Shown here: positions 1 through 9,116 of the stretch, in pieces
Layout of the letters: every line of letters starts with the position of its first letter
Numbering within the stretch: the first letter of the stretch is position 1
Source of the DNA: JACZYA01 sp965247455
GTDB lineage: Bacteria; Acidobacteriota; Terriglobia; Acidiferrales; 2-02-FULL-67-57
NCBI GenBank assembly: GCA_965247455.1
Contig: CBDFHE010000015.1
Location: 124,001-188,000, forward strand
Length of the DNA stretch: 64,000 bases
Direction: 5' to 3'
Program-made: the position numbers and the translations under genes
The notes under the pieces: generated by a model
What the model saw: the letters and a program-made list of their open reading frames with translations, nothing else
Told to the model about the DNA's origin: nothing
Database searches by the model: none

Positions 1-1115
1 TCTGTAAGGACGGAGCACGGTTGGACAGAATGCCTCCGACGAATACAACGTGTCTTCCCGAAAATAGGCGAGACCGCCCCGCTGGAGTTTGATTGAATGA
101 GTACCTGTAATTGGAAGAACCGGACCATGTGGACCGGGGACAACCTGGACATCATGCGCGGCATGAACTCCGAGAGCGTGGACCTGATTTACCTTGACCC
201 GCCCTTCAACAGCAATCGCACGTACAGCGCACCTATTGGCTCTCAGGCAGCCGGAGCCGCCTTTAAGGATACCTGGACCCTGAGCGACGTGGACAACGCC
301 TGGCATGGCGAGATCGCGGACCGGCAACCAGACTTGTACTCGATTATCGACGCATCTGGTCACTCGCACGGAAAGGGCATGAAGTCCTATCTCATTATGA
401 TGGCCGTGCGACTACTCGAAATGCGGCGTGTCCTAAAGGCCACGGGCAGCTTGTATTTGCACTGCGATCCCACGGCAAGCCACTATCTCAAGCTGCTCAT
501 GGATGCTGTGTTTGGAATGGGGAGATTCAGGAATGAGATTGTCTGGCACTACAGAAGATGGACCGGAAAAGCGAAGCGATTCCAAAGGCTTCACGATCTG
601 ATTCTATTCTATGGCAAGACTAACGATCAGATATTCAATGTCTTATACGAACCATACACACCAAAATCGTTTGAGCGTAAACAGTATCACCACACCCGGA
701 TAAAGGATGGTGACGTTTATGTGACTTCTGTGGATGAGCGGGGCGTAAGAGCTGGAGATGTTTGGCCCATTGCAGTGCTTAATTCTCAGGCCAAAGAACG
801 CGTCGGCTACCCTACTCAGAAGCCGATTAAGCTCTTGGACCGTATCATCAAAGCTAGTAGCAATGAAGGAGATATGATCCTAGCCGGGATTTCCGTTTTG
901 CCTGCCCCTGATGGCACGTTTATACACCCGATCGCCGCCGATCGCACAAAAACTTCGATCGTCGCACAATCGCTCAGCTTCAAAGGCCTTCATCTGAGCC
1001 CGCGCCGACGTGCGACCGACTGGAACCCCTGCTTTTCGGGCATTTCTCAGACACCGCTCCACACGTGTGCCCCGTGTCATCGCCGGGCGGGCTTCGTTGC
1101 ACTTCAGGCCGCGCG

Positions 1116-1731
1116 TCAGCCTGCCGGCACGGGTAGCGCCCAGATCCTCCGCAGCATGTCGCCGAACAGCCGCCGCGTGAGATGCCCTTCCGCCAGCAGA
1201 AGCCAGTAGTACCGCGCATGCTTCACCAGCCGGCCCCCAGTTTTCACCAGTCGCTGCTGGAGACTCGTGAGCGACCAGCGCTTGACCCGCAGCGGAAGGA
1301 CCAGTCTGCGCCACAAGTTGCCCAGATTGTAGGCCAGGACGCTCAGTTGCAGGCGCACCTCGTTCGCCCGGAAACGATGGCACGACAGCCGCGTCCAGTG
1401 GGTGGCCTGCTTGCCTTCCTTGATCCATTGCTCCGCCGTACCGCGCTTGTTGTAAAACCGCACGACCGAGCGGCTCGGGAGGGCCATGTTGGTCACGATG
1501 AAGCCGACGCGAGGGAACAGCTCACCTTGGTGGTGCTCCACCTTGGCGACGATCCGTCTGGGCGTGGTCCAGCTCTTGGCCTGATAGCGGAAACTCTGGT
1601 AGCGCACCAAGGGCTTGCAGCTCGGCCGTCCCGGCGGACGAAAGAGGATGTCTTCGATTTCCAGCTCCAAGCTCTTGTTCGCCGGCATGCGAATGGCATA
1701 GTCCACGTCGCGCTGCTCGAGCGCGTCGTAG
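1116..1731 (-). pseudogene. Truncated IS1380-like transposase
   Basis: This is the C-terminal 205 codons or so of the same transposase as at 1964-3295; its 5' part is missing because the copy ends at 1731. It lacks the first two catalytic aspartates and cannot be active. Upstream reading runs into the left end of the adjacent full copy. Confidence 0.85.
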
Positions 1732-1963
1732 CCGGGATTTCCGTTTTGCCTGCCCCTGATGGCACGTTTATACACCCGATCGCCGCCGATCGCACAAAAA
1801 CTTCGATCGTCGCACAATCGCTCAGCTTCAAAGGCCTTCATCTGAGCCCGCGCCGACGTGCGACCGACTGGAACCCCTGCTTTTCGGGCATTTCTCAGAC
1901 ACCGCTCCACACGTGTGCCCCGTGTCATCGCCGGGCGGGCTTCGTTGCACTTCAGGCCGCGCG

Positions 1964-3295
1964 TCAGCCTGCCGGCACGGGTAGCGCCCAGATCCTCCGC
2001 AGCATGTCGCCGAACAGCCGCCGCGTGAGATGCCCTTCCGCCAGCAGAAGCCAGTAGTACCGCGCATGCTTCACCAGCCGGCCCCCAGTTTTCACCAGTC
2101 GCTGCTGGAGACTCGTGAGCGACCAGCGCTTGACCCGCAGCGGAAGGACCAGTCTGCGCCACAAGTTGCCCAGATTGTAGGCCAGGACGCTCAGTTGCAG
2201 GCGCACCTCGTTCGCCCGGAAACGATGGCACGACAGCCGCGTCCAGTGGGTGGCCTGCTTGCCTTCCTTGATCCATTGCTCCGCCGTACCGCGCTTGTTG
2301 TAAAACCGCACGACCGAGCGGCTCGGGAGGGCCATGTTGGTCACGATGAAGCCGACGCGAGGGAACAGCTCACCTTGGTGGTGCTCCACCTTGGCGACGA
2401 TCCGTCTGGGCGTGGTCCAGCTCTTGGCCTGATAGCGGAAACTCTGGTAGCGCACCAAGGGCTTGCAGCTCGGCCGTCCCGGCGGACGAAAGAGGATGTC
2501 TTCGATTTCCAGCTCCAAGCTCTTGTTCGCCGGCATGCGAATGGCATAGTCCACGTCGCGCTGCTCGAGCGCGTCGTAGATCTCGGGCTTCGCGAACGCG
2601 GCGTCTGCGCGGAACGCTACGCGCTTGCCCTCCACCTGCTGCCGGTCAATCTCCGGTACGAGCAGGTCGTCCCAGTCGTCGGCGCTATGCACGTTGCCTG
2701 GCCGCAGCGTGGCGGCGAGGCAGTCCCCATGCTCGGTGAACAGAAACAGCGGGTGGTAGCAGACGGACTCGAAGTGCCCGTTATAGGCGCTCCCTTCCTG
2801 CGCCCCATGCACCGGGCTCTCGCTCGAATCCATGTCGAGCACGATCCGGTCGGCGCGCGTCGCCATCTCGGCCTGTGCAAGCACCTCCCGGTTCACGGCC
2901 CTCAACCCGACGAGATTCTCCTCGTGGGTCAGCAGCTCTGTCTCGAACCAATGCAGCGTCGATGTCAGCGCCGCACCCCGGTCCCAGCGCTTTGGCGACC
3001 CGATGAGACGAAATGTTGGGTCTGCCGACACGCGCCCCGCGTCGTTGAGATCTTCGTAGCCCGCGAGGCGACTGTAGACCGACTGCCGCAGGAGATCCAC
3101 CACGCTGAACTGGGTGTTCATCCCCTGTCGGGAATCGCTCAGGTGCTCGGCGATGAGTGTCTCCAGCCCCAGACGTTCATCCAACTCGCGCACCAGAATG
3201 AGGCCAGCGTCAGAAGTGACGCGCGATCCCTGGAACGCGACTTTCAAGAAGCCGTTGAACGCGAACTGGAATGGCTCGTGTTGTAATTCACCCAC
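1964..3295 (-). CDS. IS1380 family transposase (IS copy 1)
   Basis: The gene encodes a 443-residue DDE transposase that cuts and joins the ends of its own IS. Candidate catalytic residues are Asp in DMDSSESPVHG (about 151), Asp in FRADAAFA (about 230) and Glu in AEQWIKEGKQ (about 345). The start is a GTG directly inside the right inverted repeat region. The reading frame is intact and identical in sequence to copy 4 over its length as read by eye, so this copy may be functional. The opposite strand carries long open frames, which are shadows of GC-rich coding DNA. Confidence 0.9.
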   Translation of the reverse strand: MGELQHEPFQFAFNGFLKVAFQGSRVTSDAGLILVRELDERLGLETLIAEHLSDSRQGMNTQFSVVDLLRQSVYSRLAGYEDLNDAGRVSADPTFRLIGSPKRWDRGAALTSTLHWFETELLTHEENLVGLRAVNREVLAQAEMATRADRIVLDMDSSESPVHGAQEGSAYNGHFESVCYHPLFLFTEHGDCLAATLRPGNVHSADDWDDLLVPEIDRQQVEGKRVAFRADAAFAKPEIYDALEQRDVDYAIRMPANKSLELEIEDILFRPPGRPSCKPLVRYQSFRYQAKSWTTPRRIVAKVEHHQGELFPRVGFIVTNMALPSRSVVRFYNKRGTAEQWIKEGKQATHWTRLSCHRFRANEVRLQLSVLAYNLGNLWRRLVLPLRVKRWSLTSLQQRLVKTGGRLVKHARYYWLLLAEGHLTRRLFGDMLRRIWALPVPAG

Positions 3296-4061
3296 CGGGT
3301 GTCACCCTCCGTAGTGTGGTTCCTTACGTCGGAGCCCCAAAACTCAAGGCGCAGCGACTGGTCCTGGCGATACGGTACCACAGCCAAATCGGAAATCCGG
3401 GCCTAGACCCGTTCGCCGGATGCGCCACGGCTTGCGTGGCCGCCGAACGTTTGCATCGACAATGGGTGGGCATCGACATATCGGAGAAGGCCGCCGAACT
3501 CGTGCAAGTGCGTATTCGAAGAGAGATTGATCTTTTCCATGACTTCGAGCCGATCCGCCGTTCGGACGTTCCCCAGTGTACCGATCTAGGAAAGCTACCG
3601 AACTACCGAACGCACAAGCATTTGTTGTTTGGAAAACAAGAGGGGTGCTGCGGGGGATGCAGGGTAGCCTTTCCGTTTCGTAACTTCACAGTGGATCATA
3701 AAGTCCCACGGAGCAAGGGAGGAAGCGACCATTTTGACAACCTGCAACTTTTATGTGGAGCCTGCAACAGCGTGAAGGGGGACAGGGATCAGGCGTATCT
3801 TATCGCTAATATTAAGACCTTAAACTAGGAAATTCCGTTCTTTTTTCCGAAGGTGAAGATTCTGCTACGCTTCTTCATGGTTGTGCCAGTCGGCCCGGAG
3901 GTAGTTCCAGCGGGCGCCTCGACCTGCGTCGGCAGCGGCTGTTTTCTCCCCGTCGGCCCCGGCGTTCCTGCTCGTCAAGCCCCTATGGTAAGCGGTTAGG
4001 CGGTTCAAAAGCCAATTTTTCGGCAGTGGGGTCAACTTCACGATGTTGATTTTGCCGCTGA

Positions 4062-4126
4062 GCCCGGCGGCACCTGCCGCCGGGCGGACAAGCGGCACAA
4101 GCGCCCCGTGGCAGGTGCCACGGGGC
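4062..4126. repeat. Two perfect hairpins in an otherwise empty 460-bp gap
   Basis: Between 3829 and 4288 I see no gene. Two 10-bp perfect inverted repeats lie in tandem: 4062-4071 with 4076-4085, and 4103-4112 with 4117-4126, each with a 4-nt loop. They have no clear T-tract. They resemble the GC-rich intergenic palindromes seen elsewhere in this window more than terminators. Confidence 0.7.
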
Positions 4127-4288
4127 TCGGCGTGAGTTTCCCATTTGCAAAATGACCCACTACCAATTTTTCTCTGGGCTTGGCCGGGGAGCGCAGGCAA
4201 ATGAATGATGGTAGGAACGGTGTAGGGTTGGGGCGGGAACTGTGCCCCGATGGGGCCGGGAGGCGAGTCAAAGCGAGGTTTTTGGGAG

Positions 4289-4729
4289 TTAGAGTCGCTG
4301 CTGGACTTCCGCTCCCAGCAGTTCGCGCACCTTCTCTGCCAGCGTGCTGAGCGGGAAGGGCTTTTGCAGGAAGACCGTACCCGGATCGAAGCTGCCGTTT
4401 TGGTCCAAGGCCTTGTCGGTGTAGCCCGACATGTAGATAACTTTCATGTCGGCCCGCCGGTCCCGCATGGCCCGAGCGAGTTCCCATCCGCTCATCCCCG
4501 GCATGACCACATCGGTCACCATCAGGTGGATGGGGCCATCGTGCTGCTCGGCCACCTGAACCGCAGCGGCGCCGCTGCTGGCTTCCAGCACGGTGTAGCC
4601 GCTGAACTCCAGGAATTCCCGCGCCAGTCTGCGGACACCGGCTTCGTCTTCCACCAGCAGGATGGTCTCCGAGCCGGCGGAGGGCGCCTGCCCTCCCGTT
4701 GCCGTTTCCTCGTGTCTTTTTCTCTGCAT
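4289..4729 (-). CDS. Stand-alone CheY-like response regulator receiver
   Basis: The 146-residue product has a short polar N-terminus, then a single receiver domain from about residue 20 to 140. The acidic pocket is in ILLVEDE, the phospho-acceptor Asp in MVTDVVMPGMSG, and the conserved Lys in FLQKPF. There is no output domain. Such receivers are often detached C-terminal modules of hybrid histidine kinases, but no kinase gene is adjacent. The ATG at 4729 was chosen because upstream in-frame sequence is not conserved-looking and is low in coding character. Role in the cell is therefore a phospho-relay or protein-interaction signal of unknown input. Confidence 0.85.
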   Translation of the reverse strand: MQRKRHEETATGGQAPSAGSETILLVEDEAGVRRLAREFLEFSGYTVLEASSGAAAVQVAEQHDGPIHLMVTDVVMPGMSGWELARAMRDRRADMKVIYMSGYTDKALDQNGSFDPGTVFLQKPFPLSTLAEKVRELLGAEVQQRL

Positions 4730-5090
4730 AGTAAAGCGCGAAGAAAGTGCTCTTCGCCCCTTGTTTACCTTGTAGTGTGCCCACTTACCGCTGCAAGGCA
4801 GCCGAAGCAACAGCAGGTACCCGAACCGGCATTCTGCAGGCGTCCTAGATTCTGGTTGTACACTTACTAGGATGCAAGCTGAAAATGAGGTGTTGCTGTG
4901 GTAATTAAGTGGAAAACTGAAGAAAACTGTTAGCTGCTGTGGAAAACTCACCGGTGGCGTTGGCCGCATGTGTATCTCTTTGCACTTTAAGAACTTGTGT
5001 TGATATCTGCCGGGCGCGGGTAGAAGAGCGGTTGAATGGGTGCAGAGAAATCCACAGCCGCTTCTGCGCGCTCTCCGGCGCGGACGGCCT
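4730..5090. other. Intergenic stretch, no gene seen
   Basis: The 361 bases between the receiver gene and the pirin gene are less GC-rich than the surroundings. I see no convincing coding frame, RNA gene or terminator. The promoter of the receiver gene should lie here, but I cannot place it. Confidence 0.5.
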
Positions 5091-5789
5091 TCAGGGAAGG
5101 TCAAAGAGCAACACTTCCGCCGTATCATGGGTGGTCAAGTTGATCTCCTTCTCTTCGCTGATGCGGGCGCCGTCCCCCGCGCTCAGCGGCTGGCGGTTCA
5201 ACTGGGCCCGGCCACGGGCCAGGTGGAGGTAAACCTTCCGACCGGGCGCAAGCACATGCTTGACCGATTGCCCTTCCCGGAGGCGAGCGACGTAGAGGAA
5301 AGCATCCTGGTGGATTGTGAGGGAGCCTGCGCGGGCGTCGGGGGAGGCCACCAAGCACAGGCGATCTGTCGGTTGGATCTGCGGAAAATTTTTCTGCTCA
5401 TAGCCGGGTGTGAGGCCGGTTCGGTTGGGTAGAATCCAGATTTGCAGAAAGTGGGCGGGCTCGGTGGCAGAGGGGTTTTGCTCGCTGTGGGTGACGCCGG
5501 TGCCGGCGCTCATGCGTTGCACCTCGCCCGGGCGGATGACCGAGCCGTTGCCCAGGCTGTCCTTGTGCTCCAGCGCGCCTTCCAGCACGTAACTGATGAT
5601 CTCCATGTTGCGATGCGGATGGGTGGGAAAACCTGCGCCGGGGGCGACGCGATCTTGATTGAGGACGCGCAGGCTGGAAAAGCCCATCTGCGCCGGGTCG
5701 TAGTACTGGTCGAAGGAAAAGGTGTGCCGGCTGTCGAGCCAATCCAACTGGGTGTGGCCGCGTTCCTGGCTCTTGCGAATTGCAATCAT
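5091..5789 (-). CDS. Pirin family protein (quercetin 2,3-dioxygenase-like)
   Basis: This 232-residue bicupin protein matches the YhhW/pirin family. The N-terminal cupin carries the metal ligands: HPHRN (His57, His59) and THSEQN (His101, Glu103). The signature FDQYYDPAQMGFSSLRVLN is present near the N-terminus. Family members bind Fe, Ni or Cu and some cleave quercetin; physiological substrates are mostly unknown. The gene starts 9 nt after the end of the MBL hydrolase gene, so the two probably form an operon. Length is normal for the family. Confidence 0.92.
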   Translation of the reverse strand: MIAIRKSQERGHTQLDWLDSRHTFSFDQYYDPAQMGFSSLRVLNQDRVAPGAGFPTHPHRNMEIISYVLEGALEHKDSLGNGSVIRPGEVQRMSAGTGVTHSEQNPSATEPAHFLQIWILPNRTGLTPGYEQKNFPQIQPTDRLCLVASPDARAGSLTIHQDAFLYVARLREGQSVKHVLAPGRKVYLHLARGRAQLNRQPLSAGDGARISEEKEINLTTHDTAEVLLFDLP

Positions 5790-5798
5790 GCTTTGCCT

Positions 5799-6716
5799 CT
5801 AACGCTCGGCCCGCTTGCGCCAATAGCGCGCCAAACCATACCAGCACAACTCGGGTGCCATGCCCCGGGCGTACTGAGCCGCTTCGCCCTCCGACATGCG
5901 CGTCTTTAGCTCGGTGGCAACGTATTGGGTAAAGCGGCGGGCGCGCTCGGCATCGTCGTCGTCGGTTTGGAGTGACTCGCGCACCACCCGGCTCCACTCT
6001 CCCAGCCGGTCCTGGAGCTCAGCCAAATGGTCGCTGACGCCGGTGGCGGGGCCAAAGTGGGTGACGAAGAGACGGTCGGGCCGCCAGGCGCGAATCTGCT
6101 CCAGGCTGGTGCTCCACTGTTCCAACCGGATATCGGGCGGCGGTGTGGCCGGAAGGACGCAGGGTTGGTTTGCGATCCGGATGCCGGCGGTATCGCCGAC
6201 AAAGGCAATGCCAGTGGCGGTGTCGAGGTAGCTCACATGGTGGGAGGCGTGCCCCGGGGTGTAGGCTACTTCCAGGTTGCGCCCGGCTACTTTTTCGCGC
6301 TCGCCGCCGTTCAGAATACGAAGGTTGTCGGCGGGCACCGGCAGCACCTTGCCCCAGAGCCGCTCCATGTCAGCGCCGTAGAGGCGGGTGGCGCTCTCCA
6401 GCAGCCGCGTCGGGTCGATCAGGTGCGGCGCGCCCCGCTGGTGGACGAACACGCGCAGGCGAGGGTTCTCGCGTACCAGGGTTCCGGTGGCGCCGGCATG
6501 GTCAAGGTGGATATGAGTCAGGAGAAGGGCGCCCAGGTCGGCCACCGACAATCCTCCGGCAGCCAGCTTGGAGCGGAGTTGGCCGAGGGAGGAAGAGGGG
6601 CCGGGGTCGATGAGGGCCGGGCCGCCCTCACCCTCCAGCAGGCAGGTGGCGATATAGTTGGGCTTGCCGTGAAACCCCACATCAATGCGGGTCGTGTTGG
6701 GAGCTATGGTTTCCAC
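5799..6716 (-). CDS. MBL-fold metallohydrolase
   Basis: The 305-residue protein has the metallo-beta-lactamase fold zinc motif THIHLDHAG (His68, His70, Asp72, His73), a later TPGHASHH and GDTAG motif, and VTHFGP near residue 220. These supply the remaining metal ligands. Family members hydrolyse thioesters, lactones or phosphodiesters; the substrate cannot be told from sequence. There is no signal peptide, so it is cytoplasmic. It is the first gene of a probable two-gene unit with the pirin-like gene. Confidence 0.9.
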   Translation of the reverse strand: METIAPNTTRIDVGFHGKPNYIATCLLEGEGGPALIDPGPSSSLGQLRSKLAAGGLSVADLGALLLTHIHLDHAGATGTLVRENPRLRVFVHQRGAPHLIDPTRLLESATRLYGADMERLWGKVLPVPADNLRILNGGEREKVAGRNLEVAYTPGHASHHVSYLDTATGIAFVGDTAGIRIANQPCVLPATPPPDIRLEQWSTSLEQIRAWRPDRLFVTHFGPATGVSDHLAELQDRLGEWSRVVRESLQTDDDDAERARRFTQYVATELKTRMSEGEAAQYARGMAPELCWYGLARYWRKRAER

Positions 6717-6983
6717 TGCGTTGGTCTCGCTGGGCTAATAGACGCCCAAGTCTGTGCCCACCACCACCCAGCCGTCGTACACTTCTTTGACTTCGCTCAG
6801 CAAGTCGCTTTCGGTCGCTCCCCAAAACAGTACGAGAGAGAAAATGAGCGAGCCGGGGCAAGTTGCCCGTTTTCCCATCACTGCTTTCCGTCGTTCACTC
6901 CGCATTCAGTAATTCGCGGCCGGGTGGTTCGGGTTTGAGGCCGGGACCGAGGGGCGCAAGCCATTTCAACTGCTTAAAAAAGG

Positions 6984-7059
6984 TGGTGCCGGGGGTGGGG
7001 ATCGAACCCACGACCTTGGGATTATGAGACCCACGCTCTAACCACTGAGCTACCCCGGC
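6984..7059 (-). tRNA. tRNA with CAU anticodon (tRNA-Met, elongator type, or tRNA-Ile2)
   Basis: Read on the minus strand, the acceptor stem GCCGGGG pairs with CCCCGGC. The D loop, anticodon loop CTCATAA and T arm GTGGGTTCGATCCCCAC are all present, and CCA is encoded (6984-6986). The first base pair is G-C, so it is not the initiator. The CAU anticodon could also be lysidine-modified tRNA-Ile2, the substrate of the tilS product encoded at 11424; sequence by eye does not decide. Confidence 0.93.
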
Positions 7060-7254
7060 ACCCGAACTTTGATGGTACCGGCAGGTGGGAGCGGGAGTCA
7101 ATCCGGCCGCGTTGGTTAGAAAAAACTCATTCTATTTTGCTTGCCGGGGAAGCCGGCATGCTCTAAAACCATTGGCAGGCAAGGCACATCTAATAAAGAG
7201 GAGGCGCCGAGCCGGTAGGTGCGCGAGCGGAAAGGGAAACGGAGCCAAACCACG

Positions 7255-7434
7255 ATGAAGTCATACTTCGACTTGTCCTCGGTGCTGGAGAAAGCGGCGC
7301 AGTGGGTGGAGCGCAACCCGCGCGCGGTACTGGCCGGTGCTTTGGTGGTGGTGACGGCGGTGATGCTGGCGCAGACGCCGGCGGACATGGCCGAGCACGA
7401 CCCCAACGGCGACGAAACGCCGCTGTTTGTTTAG
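7255..7434 (+). CDS. Small hypothetical membrane protein
   Basis: A 59-residue frame starts at ATG 7255 and contains one probable membrane helix (AVLAGALVVVTAVMLA) preceded by a basic amphipathic segment. I do not recognise a family. The ribosome site is weak (CGGAG about 10 nt upstream). It lies alone between the tRNA and a repeat-rich gap. Confidence 0.5.
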   Translation: MKSYFDLSSVLEKAAQWVERNPRAVLAGALVVVTAVMLAQTPADMAEHDPNGDETPLFV

Positions 7435-7636
7435 GGTCGGACTCCTGCCAGGCGCAGACAGCGCAGCTTGCGCGTGCCTCTGTGCACCGGCGCGCTGGCA
7501 GCCGCTGCCACCCCCACCGAAAATCCCTGCCCCCGAAAAACCACCACCCTAGTGCTGTACCGAGAAACGAACAGCAAAAAATGGTAGTGGGTCAAAACAG
7601 TGTTGCTGCGACGACGCATCCATCTCGTCTTGTCAG

Positions 7637-7759
7637 GGCACGACTTTAGTCGTGCCGTAGTGTCCGCGCCTAGCAGCAGTGGCTTTAGCCACTGAGGGAA
7701 GCCCCCAGGGGCTAAAGCCCTGGGGGTTAGGCGCCTTACGGCAGGGTTAAAACCCTGCC
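7637..7759. repeat. Cluster of four intergenic palindromes
   Basis: Within the gene-free stretch 7435-7934, four inverted repeats follow each other: 7637-7656 (GGCACGACT arms), 7678-7693 (AGTGGCT arms), 7702-7726 (CCCCCAGGG arms) and 7740-7759 (GGCAGGGTT arms). The first motif recurs near 20803-20822. At about 7868-7888 a copy of the CCTGCCTACCGCAGG palindrome family follows. None has a terminator-like T-tract. Confidence 0.75.
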
Positions 7760-7934
7760 CTGACACTCTTCTGACTAAGTGGCAGGAAACCACCACGACC
7801 CTTATCGTCAGCCAAAGCAACACGCTTTTAGCCCACTACCCAAAAAATTGATAGTCCGGAAGAGGTGCCTGCCTACCGCAGGTAGGCGGCGTTTATCCTG
7901 AGCGAAGCCGAAGGGCACCCGCTTATCAAGCAGC

Positions 7935-8138
7935 TTAACAAGTTATCGACCGCGCAGAGAGTGCCCGGTTAGCGCGCAGGACAAGCCGCAGGGCTTCCTT
8001 CAGATTGCGGCGGGTTTCGGCCAGAGTACGGCCCTGGGTGTTGACCCCGGGAATCTCCTCCACATAGGCCACGTACCAGCGCCCCCGCTTGAGGATGACG
8101 GCGGTAAAAGGGTTGGCCGCACTGTTCTTTCGCTTCAC
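7935..8138 (-). CDS. HicB-like antitoxin-type protein
   Basis: The 67-residue product contains the HicB fold signature: FTAVILKRGRWYVAYVEEIP followed by GVNTQGRTLAETRRNLKEAL. Known family members are antitoxins of HicAB systems or solitary HicB-like proteins. No hicA gene is adjacent on either side, so it is probably an orphan. I chose the GTG at 8138; in-frame sequence above it reads into an intergenic repeat. A TACAAT hexamer lies just upstream, compatible with a very short leader. Confidence 0.75.
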   Translation of the reverse strand: MKRKNSAANPFTAVILKRGRWYVAYVEEIPGVNTQGRTLAETRRNLKEALRLVLRANRALSARSITC

Positions 8139-8367
8139 AGCGCTTTGATTGTAGCATAGAGACCAACTTCGCTTGGCTCTCCCCAGCGGCAGGGGCCGCT
8201 GGGCTGGACTGTCATTCTGAGCGCAGCCTGCCTTGCCCGCCACGGCGGGTCTGCGGTAGGCAGGCGAAGAAACTCCGGTGTGAGATGTTTTACCTGCCTA
8301 CCGCAGGCAGACTTCGTTCAGCATGATACCTACGAAGTAGAAGCGGCCTGTCGGGAGGAATGGAACC

Positions 8368-8925
8368 ATGGCTTACATACGCACGATTGCGCCGGAGGAA
8401 GCCACCGGCGAGCTGAAGCAGCACTACGACGACGCCGTCAAGCGCGCCGGGCGTGTCTATAACATCGTCCGGCTGCAAAGCCTCAACCCGCGGGCGCTGG
8501 CCGCCTCCATTGACCTCTACCGGGCGCTGATGCTGGGGCCGGGCAGCCTGCCGCGTGCCACCCGCGAGATGCTGGCGGTGGTGGTGTCGCGGGAGCTGGG
8601 CTGCTTCTATTGAACCGAGGCCCACGGGGAGGATCTCCGTGTCGTGACGAAAGATAAGGAGTTGGCGGAGCAGATCAAGCGCGACTACCGCCAGGCCAAG
8701 CTGGACCCGAAGACGCGCGCGCTGCTCGACTACGCCGTGCAGGTGACGCACGATCTCCACCGCGTCGGCCAGCAAACCATCAACTCGCTGCGCGAGGCGG
8801 GCTGGAGCGACGAAGACATCCTCAGCGCCACCCACATCATCGGCTACTTCAACTACTACACTCGCCTGGCCGACGCCCTCGGCGTCGAACCGGAAGACTT
8901 CATGCGCCGCCCCAATCAGAAGTAG
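8368..8925 (+). CDS. AhpD-like selenoprotein with CxxU redox motif
   Basis: The frame is continuous from ATG 8368 to 8925 if TGA 8611-8613 is read as selenocysteine (185 residues). That places Sec82 in C-F-Y-U-T-E-A-H, where AhpD/carboxymuconolactone decarboxylase-like peroxidases have CxxCxxxH. The sequence after the TGA is fully family-like (ALLDYAVQVTHDLH, GWSDEDILSATHIIGYFNYY). A hairpin starts 9 nt after the UGA (8623-8641). A paralogue with the same in-frame TGA lies next door on the other strand. The start has a strong GGGAGG 10 nt upstream. Known: AhpD-like selenoproteins have been reported in environmental bacteria; family members act as alkylhydroperoxidases or thiol-disulfide reductants. 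Inferred: peroxide-detoxifying role. If TGA is not decoded, only an 81-residue fragment without the active site is made. Confidence 0.88.
8623..8641 (+). promoter_or_regulatory. Candidate bacterial SECIS hairpin
   Basis: Arms CACGG and CCGTG, extended by G-rich pairs, close a small loop around AGGAT, about 16 nt after the UGA. A G-containing apical loop at this distance is what SelB recognises in bacterial SECIS elements. The paralogue has a comparable hairpin at the same distance. Confidence 0.7.
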
Positions 8926-9116
8926 GGCAGGGATTTGCGAGAACCATTTTGAAAACGGGTTCTCGCGCTCTCCCACCTGTCCCCGAAAGGGGAAAACTTT
9001 TTACAGCGATGCAGACGGCCCCCATTCAATGGGGGGCCGCTGCATCGCCGTGAAAGTCTTTGGAAGGGGTGCGGGGAGAACCTTTCTCCAGAAAGGTTTC
9101 CCCGCGAATCCCGACC

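Larger units (their letters stand above)
884..3401 (-). mobile_element. IS1380-like element, composite: truncated copy plus full copy
   Basis: Two left ends starting CCGGGATTTCCG are present at 884 and 1732, and one right end (CGGAAATCCGGG) ends at 3401. Bases 884-1731 repeat 1732-2579, so an 848-bp partial copy precedes a complete 1670-bp copy. The whole block is flanked by CCTAG at 879-883 and 3402-3406. The internal junction follows CGTAG, which resembles the other target sites. A simple history is insertion of a second copy into the first, then recombination that deleted the duplicated right part. Family assignment rests on the transposase and the 4-5 bp duplication typical of IS1380. Confidence 0.9.
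97..3828 (+). pseudogene. DNA methyltransferase fused to HNH nuclease domain, split by IS
   Basis: Seen: residues 1-262 are encoded at 97-883 and the rest at 3407-3828; the composite IS (884-3401) and one copy of its CCTAG duplication lie between. Joining the two halves gives an in-frame 402-residue protein. DPPF (34-37) is methyltransferase motif IV; DPFAG (263-267), the AdoMet-binding motif I, is cut after Leu262. The C-terminus (about 343-385) is an HNH domain with paired cysteines (CCGGC and CGAC) and a DHKVPRSKGG core. The order motif IV then motif I is that of beta-class amino-methyltransferases. Known: such fusions occur as site-specific N6-adenine or N4-cytosine methyltransferases. 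Inferred: the fusion joins modification and cutting or repair, and the present allele is inactive because the AdoMet site is separated from the catalytic half. The start ATG at 97 has only a weak upstream GGAG. No separate restriction gene is visible. Confidence 0.88.

Noticed and set aside
1116..2276. Long antisense and alternative-frame open frames within each IS copy (for example the 418-codon plus-strand frame)
   Set aside because: They recur identically in every copy because they mirror the transposase on the opposite strand; no ribosome site or family similarity.
4038..4784. 248-codon minus-strand frame upstream of the receiver gene
   Set aside because: It is a frame-shadow of the receiver gene extended through the hairpin region; no domain.
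7637..7759. Possible CRISPR array
   Set aside because: The repeats are different palindromes at irregular spacing without equal-length spacers; no cas genes are present in the window.
7431..7823. Minus-strand frame across the palindrome cluster
   Set aside because: Translation is of inverted-repeat DNA; composition and lack of ribosome site argue against a gene.
8614..8643. Treating the AhpD-like genes as two short genes each, or as pseudogenes
   Set aside because: Both paralogues have TGA at the same motif position with a following hairpin and conserved downstream sequence; selenocysteine explains all of this.
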